Part shown: positions 32,023 through 42,599 of the stretch, piece after piece
How the letters are laid out: every line of letters starts with the position of its first letter
Numbering within the stretch: position 1 is the first letter of the stretch
Assembly: GCA_963576735.1 (NCBI GenBank)
Contig: OY755183.1
Span: 7,583,213 to 7,647,212 of the forward strand
DNA length: 64,000 bases
Reading direction: 5' to 3'
Origin: Bedellia somnulentella
Taxonomy: Eukaryota > Arthropoda > Insecta > Lepidoptera > Bedelliidae
Made by a program: the position numbers and the translations under genes
Notes under the pieces: generated by a model
What the model saw: the letters and a program-made list of their open reading frames with translations, nothing else
The model's database searches: none
What the model was told of the DNA's origin: nothing

Positions 32023-35000
32023 TTAATTATTAAAATGAGAATTAATAATTGTTCTTCTCTTTGCTTCACCTTGTCGCAAAAAATTTAAATTAGGTTGTTG
32101 TGGGACGTTAGGTAAACCAATTTCTTGTAAATCAGGGTTCTCCACATCTGCAATCGGAAATCTGAAAAAATGGGGTAAATTGTATTAGTATTCTTGTCTA
32201 AGCTGTGAAGCATGTGTATGAATTTTAGTTGGTGTTAATTGAATTGTATGTATATAATTCTTATTATACCTGAAATGCAGCATAATATTGTATAAAACAG
32301 CACTGGCATAGATTATCGCTGCAGCATTTTCAGGCTCATAGTGCAATGCACGGTCTATGCCAAGACACCTAAATGTCCCTTTTAACCGCCCATTGGTACG
32401 TTCCACAACATTCCGCGCAGAGCAGTGCCATTTGGTGTATCTTTCCTCTGGACTTCCAGGGGCATAATCCAAAACTGGCGTCATAAGCCACGGCTCAAGT
32501 GCATAACCAGAGTCACCTAGAATAATAATAAATTGTTTTGTTTCAGATCTTTCAAATGGAACTTAAGTTTTTAAATAGGTAATTGTTTTAGTTAATGTCT
32601 TATTGCTGTTTTAACACATTGCCTTGTTTAGTTATAATGCTACACTTGTATGTATGTGATGTGTTGCTTTAGGTAATTGTTTAACTTTGTGTTGTATTGG
32701 TTTATGTTACTGTTTTAACACATTGCTTTGTTTAGTTATAATGCTACACTTCTAATGTATGTGATGTGTTGCTTTAGGTAATGGTTTAACTTTCTGTTGT
32801 ATTGCTTTATGTAACTGTTTTAACACATTGCTTTGTTTAGTTATAATGCTACACTTGTATGTATGTGATGTGTTGCTTTAGGTAATGGTTTAACTTTCTG
32901 TTGTATTGCTTTATGTAACTGTTTTAACACATTGCTTTGTTTAGTTATAATGCTACACTTGTATGTATGTGATGTGTTGCTTTAGGTAATGGTTTAACTT
33001 TCTGTTGTATTGCTTTATGTAACTGTTTTAACACATTGCTTTGTTTAGTTATAATGCTACACTTGTATGTATGTGATGTGTTGCTTTAGGTAATGGTTTA
33101 ACTTTCTGTTGTATTGCTTTATGTAACTGTTTTAACACATTGCTTTGTTTAGTTATAATGCTACACTTGTATGTATGTGATGTGTTGCTTTAGGTAATGG
33201 TTTAACTTTCTGTTGTATTGCTTTATGTAACTGTTTTAACACATTGCTTTGTTTAGTTATAATGCTACACTTGTATGTATGTGATGTGTTGCTTTAGGTA
33301 ATGGTTTAACTTTCTGTTGTATTGCTTTATGTAACTGTTTTAACACATTGCTTTGTTTAGTTATAATGCTACACTTCTAATGTATGTGATGTGTTGCTTG
33401 AAGTAATTGTTTAGCCTTTTGTAAGTAGGTGTTTTGTATGTATATTACTGTGTATATTGTGTTTATTCTAATAAAGGAATATTATTATTTATATCTTTCT
33501 TTCATTTACAAATACCTGCTTGTATTCTAATATGAAATACCCCTTTAATCTTAAACCTCATTTCAAACATTAAACAAAATATACAGACATACCTATACTG
33601 TAAAAAAAAATCTAGTACAATAGCACTAATGCAGTTCTCATGGGTTGCATATGGGGCTTTTTAAGAGGTTATCTCTACACATTAACACTAGTTGTTTGTA
33701 TGATAAGTGGTGTTCTACCCATTGGGCTATCACATCGTCTCTGTGAGTATATGTATATTTATTTACCTGCCTGTATAATTTACAAACCTAGCAAATAGTA
33801 GTTTCCTATTCGAGCTTCGTGTAACCGCTTCATCTCTTCTTTTATGACAGAATTATTAAATATAAATTGGTCATGCACTCTTCCTGGGTATCTACTATTT
33901 ACATTGATGATTTTTCCTGACGATTCAACAACCTATAACAGCATATTTTACATTTACCAGAACATATATAATAAATTATGTCTCTTAATATTATTATTAA
34001 TTAGTTATCAAAATATGGATCTAATGAAGTTAAATGCTTACCAGTTGAACATTAAAAGAAAATCTTCTTTTACGGTTCAAAAATTGAACTTTATTCAGTC
34101 CTTTTGGTGGAAATATATCAATTTGGGTGCAATCAATTGCACCCAATATATCTGGCAAACCAAATTTTGCCTGAAACTGGGAGGCCACTAGTTGTCTCTC
34201 CTCTCCATTTCCCGGAAATTTGATCCATAGAGGTAACAACCTGTAATTAGACATATTAATTTAGTCAAATGTAATGAGGCAATATAGTTTTATTCAACAT
34301 GAGCTTATTAGAAGCAATAATGATCACAAGCATGATCATAGACTACAGTATGCAGTGCAGTTAAATATCTAATCAGAAAACACTTGTAAGATGAGAATGC
34401 TTTAGAAGTTCTTAATAGGATGTAAGAGATCCTATGTCAAGCATGATAAAGATAAATCAAGGAGCTTGCGAATCGCAAATTTATCTATCTTCTTAAAGTT
34501 ATCAAATATATTCAAAGTGAATAGTTTTCTTCTTTCATGACCAATCAAAAAATTTTTGTGGTTACTTAAGTCATTTGTCTTTTTCAAGCTGACTCTATAA
34601 AGCGTAAACATTGTCAATACAGTAAAACTATAAAAAAATCTAAATTTTATAACTTACTTATTAATCACAGCTTTTGTAAATTGCCTCAGGTATTTACTAA
34701 CTGTTGTCTGCCCTATGCATAAGCTGTGATCTTGCCCTGCGCCCCTTTGGTAGCTCCCATCAGCTAGCAATCTTACAGATGTTAAAACCTAAAAAAATAC
34801 AAATTAGTCATTGGTATTTTCGCCTACTTGTTCTAACAGAATAATGGAACTATAACTGAACTTACTTTTACATACACTGGAAGACCCTCGGGATGTGTAG
34901 GTTGCAGTTCTTCGAAAAGAACCTCGCACAAGTAAAATGCAATGGGTTTCGATACTCGGAATAGCGATGTAAATTCATTGTCGGGAAGCGAAAATGGATT

Positions 35001-35090
35001 TGAAGCATCCCGAATGCTACGCCTTTGCATTTTACGCCTGTATAGCTCGGCTCGTCTCGCCAACAGGAAATTATAATAAGGAACTGCCAT
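32023..35090 (-). CDS. Harbinger (HARBI1-like) DDE transposase
   Basis: Six exons join to 361 codons: 35090-34866, 34788-34658, 34240-34042, 33932-33788, 32516-32270 and 32161-32023 (TAA), all with GT-AG borders and matching phases. The N-terminus is MAVPYYNFLLARRAELYRRK; the HTH-like part includes SLCIGQTTVSKYLRQF. The DDE_Tnp_4 core is clear: LGAIDCTQIDI gives the first Asp, RYPGRVHDQFIF the second, and GDSGYALEPWLMTP plus NVVERTNGRLKGTFRCL the acidic third residue region. The catalytic triad appears intact, so the gene may code for a working enzyme. The intron 32517-33787 is inflated by a minisatellite. Confidence 0.88.
32600..33415 (+). repeat. 104-bp minisatellite, about 8 units
   Basis: A unit starting CTGTTTTAACACATTGC recurs near 32608, 32711, 32815, 32919, 33023, 33127, 33231 and 33335. 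The spacing is 104 bp and the central units are almost identical. The outer units carry variants such as CTTCTAATG for CTTGTATG. It lies within a transposase intron. Confidence 0.95.
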
Positions 35091-35844
35091 TCTTGAACAA
35101 AAAAAATAACATTTAACCCACTTATGATGCTATCTATTGTATAAATAACAAGAAAGACGACAATACTTACTCGTAAACAAATACTACACACACACTTTAG
35201 AATTTAAAACTTATAGAACGAAATAACAGAAATATTTGGTTTTGCAAATAACTAATATAATACACTAAATTTCTATAAATAACACACCAAACGAAAGCAA
35301 AATAATGATAAATGAATAAAATATTTCTATAATATTCCTTGTCGTTACCTCAACCCGACCAAGACAATAGTCGTCGACACTTCCCTTCAACCAAACGTCA
35401 AAAGAAGAGATATCCCGTCCTTATTGTGACACTGTGTTAGCAATTGAAGAGGCTTGTCGTTACCCACGTCGAGAAAACACGAAACCGTTCGGTCAGTGAC
35501 GTCACACGCCCTTGAACGTACGCTTATTTTACATACTGTGCTAGCGACGGTCGAGAAACGAATCTTCTCTTCGGGTGCATCGACAAAACCGTCTTTCTCG
35601 TGCGCCCCGACGTGTTTCATTACTTATCGTACTAGCACCGCTGTTTCGATTTCGATCACATCACAATAACAAACGAATCCGCGCCAAAATATTCTTTTAA
35701 AATAATAGCTTGACTTAAACGGCTCTGGGTATAAGTCTTTCAGTGACAAATCTCATTCTTTGCACAGTGCGTCCGACACAGTCTGAAATTGCTGATATGG
35801 CGTTTATAGTACACTGATATTAGACTATTTGACAAGCTTTTTAC

Positions 35845-35950
35845 TTATACTCATGCCCGTTATTCCCATTCCCCGAGGTAGGCAGAAACTATCGATCGCC
35901 ACTTTGCACGAGCCTGACAAATCTCTCTTGCTTCTCTCAGAATCATTATG
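35845..35950 (-). repeat. Second copy of the GGTAGGCAGAAACTATCG repeat
   Basis: TACTCATGCCCGTTATTCCC, then GAGGTAGGCAGAAACTATCG and ATCTCTCTTGCTTC. The rest of 35642-36770 shows no gene. Confidence 0.7.
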
Positions 35951-36773
35951 ATGTTAATTAATATATCTCGCATTTCAGGGCAAAAATACTTTTGATTTAT
36001 GTGCAATATGACGTCGTCGCACTGGGTCTTTCTGAATTTTCCAAAAATCAGTAGCCAGAGCGCTTCAAAATTAAATTTCTTTAGCCACTTATAATAATTG
36101 AACGGGGAAAAAATAAATCACTGCTCACCCCTTATTAAATTTTATGTGTTAATACAAAGTCTAGCCTATAGCTTTCCTGAATAGTGTAGCTTTTGATTGT
36201 TTAAGAATTTTCCCGATCTGTTCAATATCTTCGAAGAATAGCCCGTATTAACCAAAGATATTAAACTATACTTACTAGAACATAGATGGGACACTTCGTA
36301 CTAAAACCTCTAATCTTGGAAAGAAAAACGCCATCTAACGTCCACTGGAATAACTTATGCATTTTTCCAATATATTAAATAATTCAGCTTTTGTATGTTC
36401 GATGGCGTTAGTTGTATTTGTGTTAAGGTACTAGGAAAGGAATGCTAGTGATGTCCATGGTTATCTAATTTTTTTAAAGAACTTGTTGAAGGTGGTAAAA
36501 AAAAGTTTTTTTTATATATTTTTATTTTTAACTTCACATTTAAACTTATTTTACCAAACTAAACTAAAGGAAAAGGAAACTAACAAAACTTTTTTTGAGG
36601 GACTTGATTCAATGTAATCAGGTCACTTGAAATAAAAAGTTGTAGTAGGAGTGATTTTTTTCATTTATTATTTTAGTTATTGTAAATGCGTCATAGTCTT
36701 ATTTTCTGTATAGACAGCAGAATAATCAAACAATATTTAAATAAAAAACGTTATAATTTTTCATTAAAACATC

Positions 36774-37371
36774 AATTGGCCTAGACCTCGCTTTTTTAAC
36801 ATACCCTTTTTATATTATAAATCGATAAAGGACATCAAACTTAACAACTTTGCCTATGGAATGCCTATCTAAAATATTGTAATTTTCAAAATATAATAAT
36901 AATTAAAAATTGTCGTACCTAGTTCAAACTGAGAATGTATACAATGAGATTCCTTGCTTCAGTGAAAATAAAAAATAAAAAAAAAACATTTGATCTATGG
37001 TGTAAACAAAAACATAACCTCTTTCGGTATTTTCCAGTTCAATCGCTCGCTTACCGGTTTATTTTCATGATATTATTTTTCAACGACGATCAATACAACT
37101 GGAAAATACAGAAAGAAGTTATATTTTTGTTTACAGAGCGAAAAGCATATATCAAATGTTTTTTTTTTATTTTTTATTTTCACTGAAGCAAGGAATCTCA
37201 TTGTATACATTCTCAGTTTGAACTAGGTACGACAATTTTTAATTATTATTATATTTTGAAAATTACAATATTTTAGATAGGCATTCCATGGGCAAAGTTG
37301 TTAAGTTTGATGTCCTTTATCGATTTATAATATAAAAAGGGTATGTTAAAAAAGCGAGGTCTAGGCCAATT
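36774..37371. mobile_element. Near-perfect palindromic element (598 bp)
   Basis: AATTGGCCTAGACCTCGC opens it and the exact complement closes it. The arms match almost base for base for about 220 bp and loosely for another 50 bp, leaving a short loop near 37060-37085. It looks like a foldback or MITE element. Outer AATT may be part of the target. Confidence 0.88.
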
Positions 37372-38173
37372 CAGATATTTAAACTTATACCTATATGCGT
37401 ATTTTAAAATAAAGTACAAATACAACCACCCATATTAAATAATATTCCCATCCCTATTCTTACACTGCTAAGCAGTGGTAGTAAACATTTGGCTGGTTCA
37501 TCAAAATGCAAGTAGGTATACTAAATACATCTATACTACCATATTAAACCAATTTCTTTATGAAACCTACAAGAATTAGCTTTTTAAGTATTGCGACACG
37601 CGCAACAAACTACGCGGTTCGTTCAGTTTAAAACGATCGTAGTGTTTATCAGTCATTCGAAATTCCGTTGCTCTAAAAAACGCATTCAACCAAAATAGTA
37701 AATACTAAATACCGCTACATTAATACATAGTTTATTTTAAAAAAAATACCAAATTTGAACAACTGACTTTTGTTACATTAACGGGACAAAGTTGTTAAGT
37801 TAGATATTGACGAAAACTGAACAAGTTTAAAACGTCACACTCACAGGATTTTTGTTTGAGTACAAAAAAGTGTTAGCTGGGCCTCGCTCCCTCGACTCTC
37901 GCTTGACCACAGTAGCCAAAGGTTTGACACCTCTGAATTAACTTCAATGAATTAGTGAATCTACTTAACAATAGATGCCGCTGTTTTAAATTACAATAAA
38001 TTCTAGTCATTTCAAAGAAATATAAAATGAAACACTTAAAATAAATGAGTAAAAATGTGGTAAAAATATAAATAGTTACGAAAATAATCTGATTTTTTCT
38101 TATAAATATCGGTTTAAACCAAGATAGCTTAAAAGTAAATAAACAAAGACGGTATTTATATTTAACATTCTTT
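37372..38173. other. Intergenic DNA, nothing recognised
   Basis: AT-rich sequence with no convincing gene, tRNA-like element or family repeat. Confidence 0.4.
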
Positions 38174-38393
38174 TTGTTGTTTTCACTCGCCAAAAAGAAA
38201 TTGTCCCAAGAAAAAAAGAAGAGGAGTCTGTGCCTTGTAGATTTATGTAAAAATGAAGGAATACATCTTTTTACTAAAGATGAAAATCGTAAAGCGCAAT
38301 GGGTACATGGTGATGTGACACATGTTTTAAAAGTTGACATTGGCGAAATTATTGTAGCAACACGACTGACGCCACGAAGAAAGTTTGAAGTAC
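38174..38393 (+). pseudogene. Unrecognised coding-like fragment cut by the inverted element
   Basis: The plus frame reads AKKKLSQEKKKRSLCLVDLC, NEGIHLFTKDENRKAQWVHG, DVTHVLKVDIGEIIVATRL and TPRRKFEV. It then runs straight into the element end AGATCCACAATC. The composition looks protein-like rather than random, but no family is recognised. Nothing on the far side (after 49480) continues it. It may be a fragment of another transposon. Confidence 0.4.
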
Positions 38394-38576
38394 AGATCCA
38401 CAATCTTTTCTTGGCCGGTAAGGGCTGTCGCTGTCATCGATATTAGTATTGCCAGCAAATAAAAAATAACCATTATAAGGGAAATAACTTTACATCATAC
38501 AGGCTAATTTATTTATGTATTGAAATGTCTTAATACAACAATTTATATAATATTCATTTAATTAATAACTAGTTGC

Positions 38577-38825
38577 TGTGTAGTGTCGGCTTAAAATAGC
38601 ACTACCCCATTTCTGCCGGTGGGTGTACGTAAGAGGCGACTTACGGTATTGGGGCTTTTAAGACGTTTTTGGGCGAAGCGGTTGGAGACCCATTAACAAT
38701 AACCTTTATTTTACCATCTTTACCCCACTCAACTTTCCGAAAGTGGCTGAGGAGTTTCTAGTTCCTTAGCTCGGGCTACCCCTTCTAGGGATTTACAGCC
38801 TTGAGTATATGTATGTATGTATGTA
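38577..38825 (+). repeat. Family A repeat in left arm
   Basis: TGTAGTGTCGGCTTAAAATAG runs to CAGCCTTGAGTATATGTATG with a (TATG) tail. It matches the copy at 49071-49318 in the right arm. Confidence 0.92.
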
Positions 38826-39269
38826 ATAGCTATTATTGTAAGTAAACAAGTTCGTTTTAATGTAAGCTAATTATATTTATTTATTTTTGCCCTTGTCTGG
38901 TATGTCTACCCGAATGATTGTGTATCCTAAATTTGATGATCTTACCTCCCAAATGTTGTCTGGAAGCTTTTAGCGATAACACTGCCAATTGTACTTTTCT
39001 GCAAGCTGTTTCATTATTTTATACTCAAGGATTTGTTATTTGTGACATTTAGAGTTAATAAGTGGGTAACTACTTAAAATCATTTTTTTTAATCCTGTAA
39101 ATTAGAGGCTTACCTTGTCGTGTACTGTCTTTTACATTTCATATTCACACATAGATCCCCCAAAAAGGTGGCGCAGAAAAAATAATTCTAAACATCAGAT
39201 ATAGTTTGGGTCATTCATTTTGCTGGGTCAGTGAATTTATGGGCACTTTTTTATTGCTGTTAACAACCT

Positions 39270-39620
39270 TGTTACATATAACATAACATAACATAAACGT
39301 TTACGCCGAATACCCCCGAAGGGATTTGGCAGAGGTACTAATACTTCTGAACATCACGTGACTTTGTCACCTGGTGTTCAGAGTACCCACGCTTTGCATG
39401 AACAGTATACTCACGTGATAGGGGGCAGGACTATCGCCGTTTTCCACGAATACACTGTCACATGACTAAGTACAACTCAGCCATGTGGGTTTCCTCACCG
39501 TTAACAACCGTGATAAATTAACCACACATATGACTTTAGAAAAGACAAATTGGTGTAGGCCCGATTCGGGATTTGAAGACTAGTGAGTCGCTTGCACCTT
39601 GATAGCTTAATGGGTAGAAC
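39270..39620 (-). repeat. Family B SINE in left arm
   Basis: The (CATAA)n tail is at 39275-39295, then the body, with the head end near 39600 (TAGCTTAATGGGTAGAACACC). It matches 48290-48635 in the right arm. Confidence 0.88.
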
Positions 39621-40163
39621 ACCGGTTAGTTCTACCCATTAAGCTATCACGTCGTATTTGCCTTGTATTTTTATATATATGTCAGACAGTTATGACTTAA
39701 GAAATGACACATTGGTACATCCCCGCATTAGGATTAGAACCCACGCATCAGTGTATACGAAGTGAAATCTTATTCAGGAGCATTTCCCAACTTCCCGTAA
39801 CCCGCACCGCATGACTATCGATGCGCGCACAACTTTTCGGACGGTGTTAGCCTACTTAGATAAAATGTAACAAAATAAATAATAATTTTCATGAATTTTT
39901 ATATTGAATACTGGAAATAAAAGCGTTTATCAATAAGCAAAGATACATCATAAAAATAATTGTTTTTGAAAAAAAGTTTCCACTACAAAAAATTATTAAT
40001 GAAAGTGATAATTTATTATATACGTAGGTCACCCTATAATTTTTATTTAGTTAAGAACTAACTGACAATGACAGGCCGAAATTTCAAAATGGCGACAGTA
40101 GTACCAGAGTCGCCGCCGGCCAAGTTATGATTGTGGATCTGTAAGCTTTGATTACAGATCCAC

Positions 40164-40240
40164 CCACAATCTTTTCTTGGCCGGCGGCGACTACCTACCT
40201 ACCTAGTCACCGCCGGCCAAGAAAAGATTGTGGATCTGTA
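40164..40240. repeat. Short hairpin made of element ends
   Basis: ACAGATCCACCCACAATC, then TTTTCTTGGCCGGCGGCGACT, are followed after an ACCTACCTACCTA loop by their inverted copy ending GATTGTGGATCTGT. It looks like the two ends of the flanking element joined with the interior deleted. Confidence 0.8.
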
Positions 40241-40515
40241 TGAACACTATAGATAGAGCGATGTTACGTCATCCATTTTAAAAAGAGAAGCCCTTATTTA
40301 AGTTCTTATATGTTAAAAAGAGACACAAAATCTTTATTGTCATCTCTATCGCGTAACCCGTTTTGTTGATGTCACGCTTTTAAAGCTTGACAAACAAAGC
40401 GTCGACTTGTGAGCGATTTTGTTTTTCTTTTGATTTTGAGAAAGATTTTATTCATTTGTATATTGTTATTGTGATAAAAGAGACTCCATTAGTCAAACTT
40501 ATTATTTAGTGAGGT

Positions 40516-41275
40516 ATGGTTGGGTGTAGCGTGCTTGGCTGCGGAAGCCGCAGCGAAAAACACATCAAAGGATTGACTTTCCACAAGTGAGTGAGTTTTT
40601 TAATGTTTTTCTACAGATAAATACATAATAAATACATTGCGCGATCAGAAAAAAAGTGATTCAAATGTTAATTACGTTAAACTAGATTACTAGCGTTTTC
40701 TTTAGTTATTTTGAGCAATTTTTTAATAGCATAACCTAAAAATATGCAGTATCTCAGTGTTCCCATAATTCACGTTTTCATCCTACCCTGTCGTTAGGGT
40801 AAAATTTTCAAATTAGTAAACTGATGTTAATGAGTGAGTATATTATGAATTTCGTCGCGCTATAGCGACTCTGAATGATTTCCAATTGTTATCTACGGAA
40901 TTAGTAAGTAATAAATTTGTTATATTTATTTAATTTCTTCGTATTCATTACAGTTTTCCTAAAGACCCGAATCTACGAGAAAAATGGATTGCGGCCACTG
41001 GAAGATGCAATTGGAAATTAACCAAAGTTTTGAGGCATACTATAAAATTGAAAGGCACCTCGTTTTTGTCCAAAGACTAAGCTTTGGCTCAAATGGTCGC
41101 AGTTGTTTTGAAAAAGAATTTAGGTAAAAGAATATTTCAGACATTAAACGACCACATCAGAGAGCAAAATCCGTTCGAAAACCACCTTGTGCAGTTAATA
41201 AAGGCTATAGCTTTAAAATACTTAGATGTACGAATACATCATCTTTTGAAAAATGTGACTAAAATAGACGAATGA
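40516..41275 (+). pseudogene. THAP-domain gene, internally deleted and interrupted
   Basis: Exon 40516-40586 reads MVGCSVLGCGSRSEKHIKGL, then TFH. After a 367-bp intron, exon 40954 on reads FPKDPNLREKWIAATGRCNW. This is the C2CH THAP zinc-finger start, a DNA-binding domain found in P-element-like and Kolobok transposases and in host THAP proteins. The usual CSxHF and AVPTIF part is missing. An in-frame TAA at about 41077 interrupts the frame, which then continues to AQMVAVVLKKNLGKRIFQ, LNDHIREQNPFENHLVQL and a final KIDE. That tail resembles the C-terminus of THAP9/P-like proteins. The gene therefore looks like a deleted, non-functional transposon-type gene. It sits between the two inverted arms. 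Confidence 0.75.
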
Positions 41276-41395
41276 ATTCGAAATTTTCACACGAAACTGA
41301 TTTTGTTTAAAGGTCAATAGTAAATAATGCAATAAAACTCATGTACAAAATAGTGCTGTCTTTTATTTTTCAAAATACAAACATAGACCCCTAGC

Positions 41396-41632
41396 TATGT
41401 AGTGTCGGCTTAGAATAGCACTACCCCATTTCTACCGGTGGGTGTACGTAAGAGGCGACTAACGGTATTGGGGCTTTTTAAGGGATTTTTGGGCGATGCG
41501 GTTGGAGACCCATTACCAACAACCTTTATTCTACCATCTTTTCCCCATTCAACTTCCAAAAAATTTCTCAGCAACTGGCTACCCCTTTTAGGGATTTATA
41601 GCCGTGAGTATATGTATGTATGTATGTACAAA
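41396..41632 (+). repeat. Family A repeat beside the THAP pseudogene
   Basis: GTAGTGTCGGCTTAGAATAG runs to TATAGCCGTGAGTATATG with a (TATG)n tail. Confidence 0.92.
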
Positions 41633-42599
41633 CATAGACCCCACTATACCTATTATGACCCGTATAATATTTACATAACTTGCACTTATGGAACAGCTGT
41701 TTTTTTTTTGTCCAGTAACAAAGTTAGTCCCGTACAAAAATTTATTCGTAATCATGGGAAGATTCATCCCTGATAGTTAGTACAATGCTTTAGATTTCAC
41801 GGTGTATTAAACATCAGTATAAATGGTAAAATTAAACAAAAAAGATTGTATAATACTAGGAGCAAGTATGTATAATTATATGATTGCAGGAAATAATATA
41901 GTAAACAGTAAACCTTTAATTAAACAATAAATTGACGTAATCAATTTTAAATTAAAAAGTAGCTTTTAGAATGGTGATTATAGTATTTTGGGGTAATTGT
42001 TTTCTAGTGATCGCAACATTACAGGGAAAAATATTGCTATCTAAAAGAGGTACTCTCCCGTTGCATTATGACTCTGTCTATAGTGTTCATAGTCAAAGGA
42101 AGTAAGTAACGTAGTTACATCAACGCCATCTACAGAACTCTAGGGAACTTTGTTGTTTTTTTATTTCTCAAAAAGAAAACCTCTCATTGATAATGCCAAG
42201 ACATACAGATCCACAATTTTAACTTGGCCGGTGGCGACTACTTGCACTACTGTCGCCATTTTGAAATTTCGGCCTGTCATTGTCAGTTAGTTCTCAACTA
42301 AATAAAAATTATAGGGTTTTTTTTGATAGAAAAACTGTCAAGCGCTCGGAAAATTTGATTATGATTTTCTGAAAAATAATCAAGAAAACGAATATTTTCA
42401 GCAGTAAATCATACTAAATGAACGGAAAATAACTTTTTTGCAATCAAACGGCCAGATTGGATTCGATTGTCCGGCGGATGGTGATTAGACAACACGTGTT
42501 ATCTGTTTGATTAAATTTATTCGCTCATCTAGTTCATTCATTGCTGTAATATAGTTTATCTGTAGTTGTTGATTATTTTACATTTAGCTTGTAAATATA

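Larger units (their letters stand above)
29494..35641. mobile_element. PIF/Harbinger DNA transposon, apparently complete
   Basis: The element carries the two-gene set of Harbinger transposons: a Myb/SANT-like gene on plus and a DDE transposase on minus, converging at 32006/32023. Both ends carry the same 12-mer inverted (GCGGTGCTAGTA at 29494, its complement ending at 35641), followed by a similar AAGTAAT motif and a shared TTAGCACAGT-like motif further in. The exact boundaries and the expected 3-bp target duplication could not be fixed. A 104-bp minisatellite and two SINE-like insertions lie in introns. Confidence 0.8.
38394..40156 (+). mobile_element. Left arm of inverted element pair
   Basis: The arm starts AGATCCACAATCTTTTCTTG and ends in an inverted version, GATTGTGGATCTGT, at about 40143-40156. 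It is a TIR-bounded unit of about 1.76 kb. It contains a family A repeat (38577-38825), a family B SINE (39270-39620) and otherwise unrecognised sequence. The same content appears in reverse order at 47903-49476 plus 42206-42316. GTAC stands just outside at 38390-38393. Confidence 0.85.

Noticed and set aside
32600..33415. CRISPR-like regular repeat
   Set aside because: The units are contiguous and nearly identical with no unique spacers, in eukaryotic DNA; it is a minisatellite.
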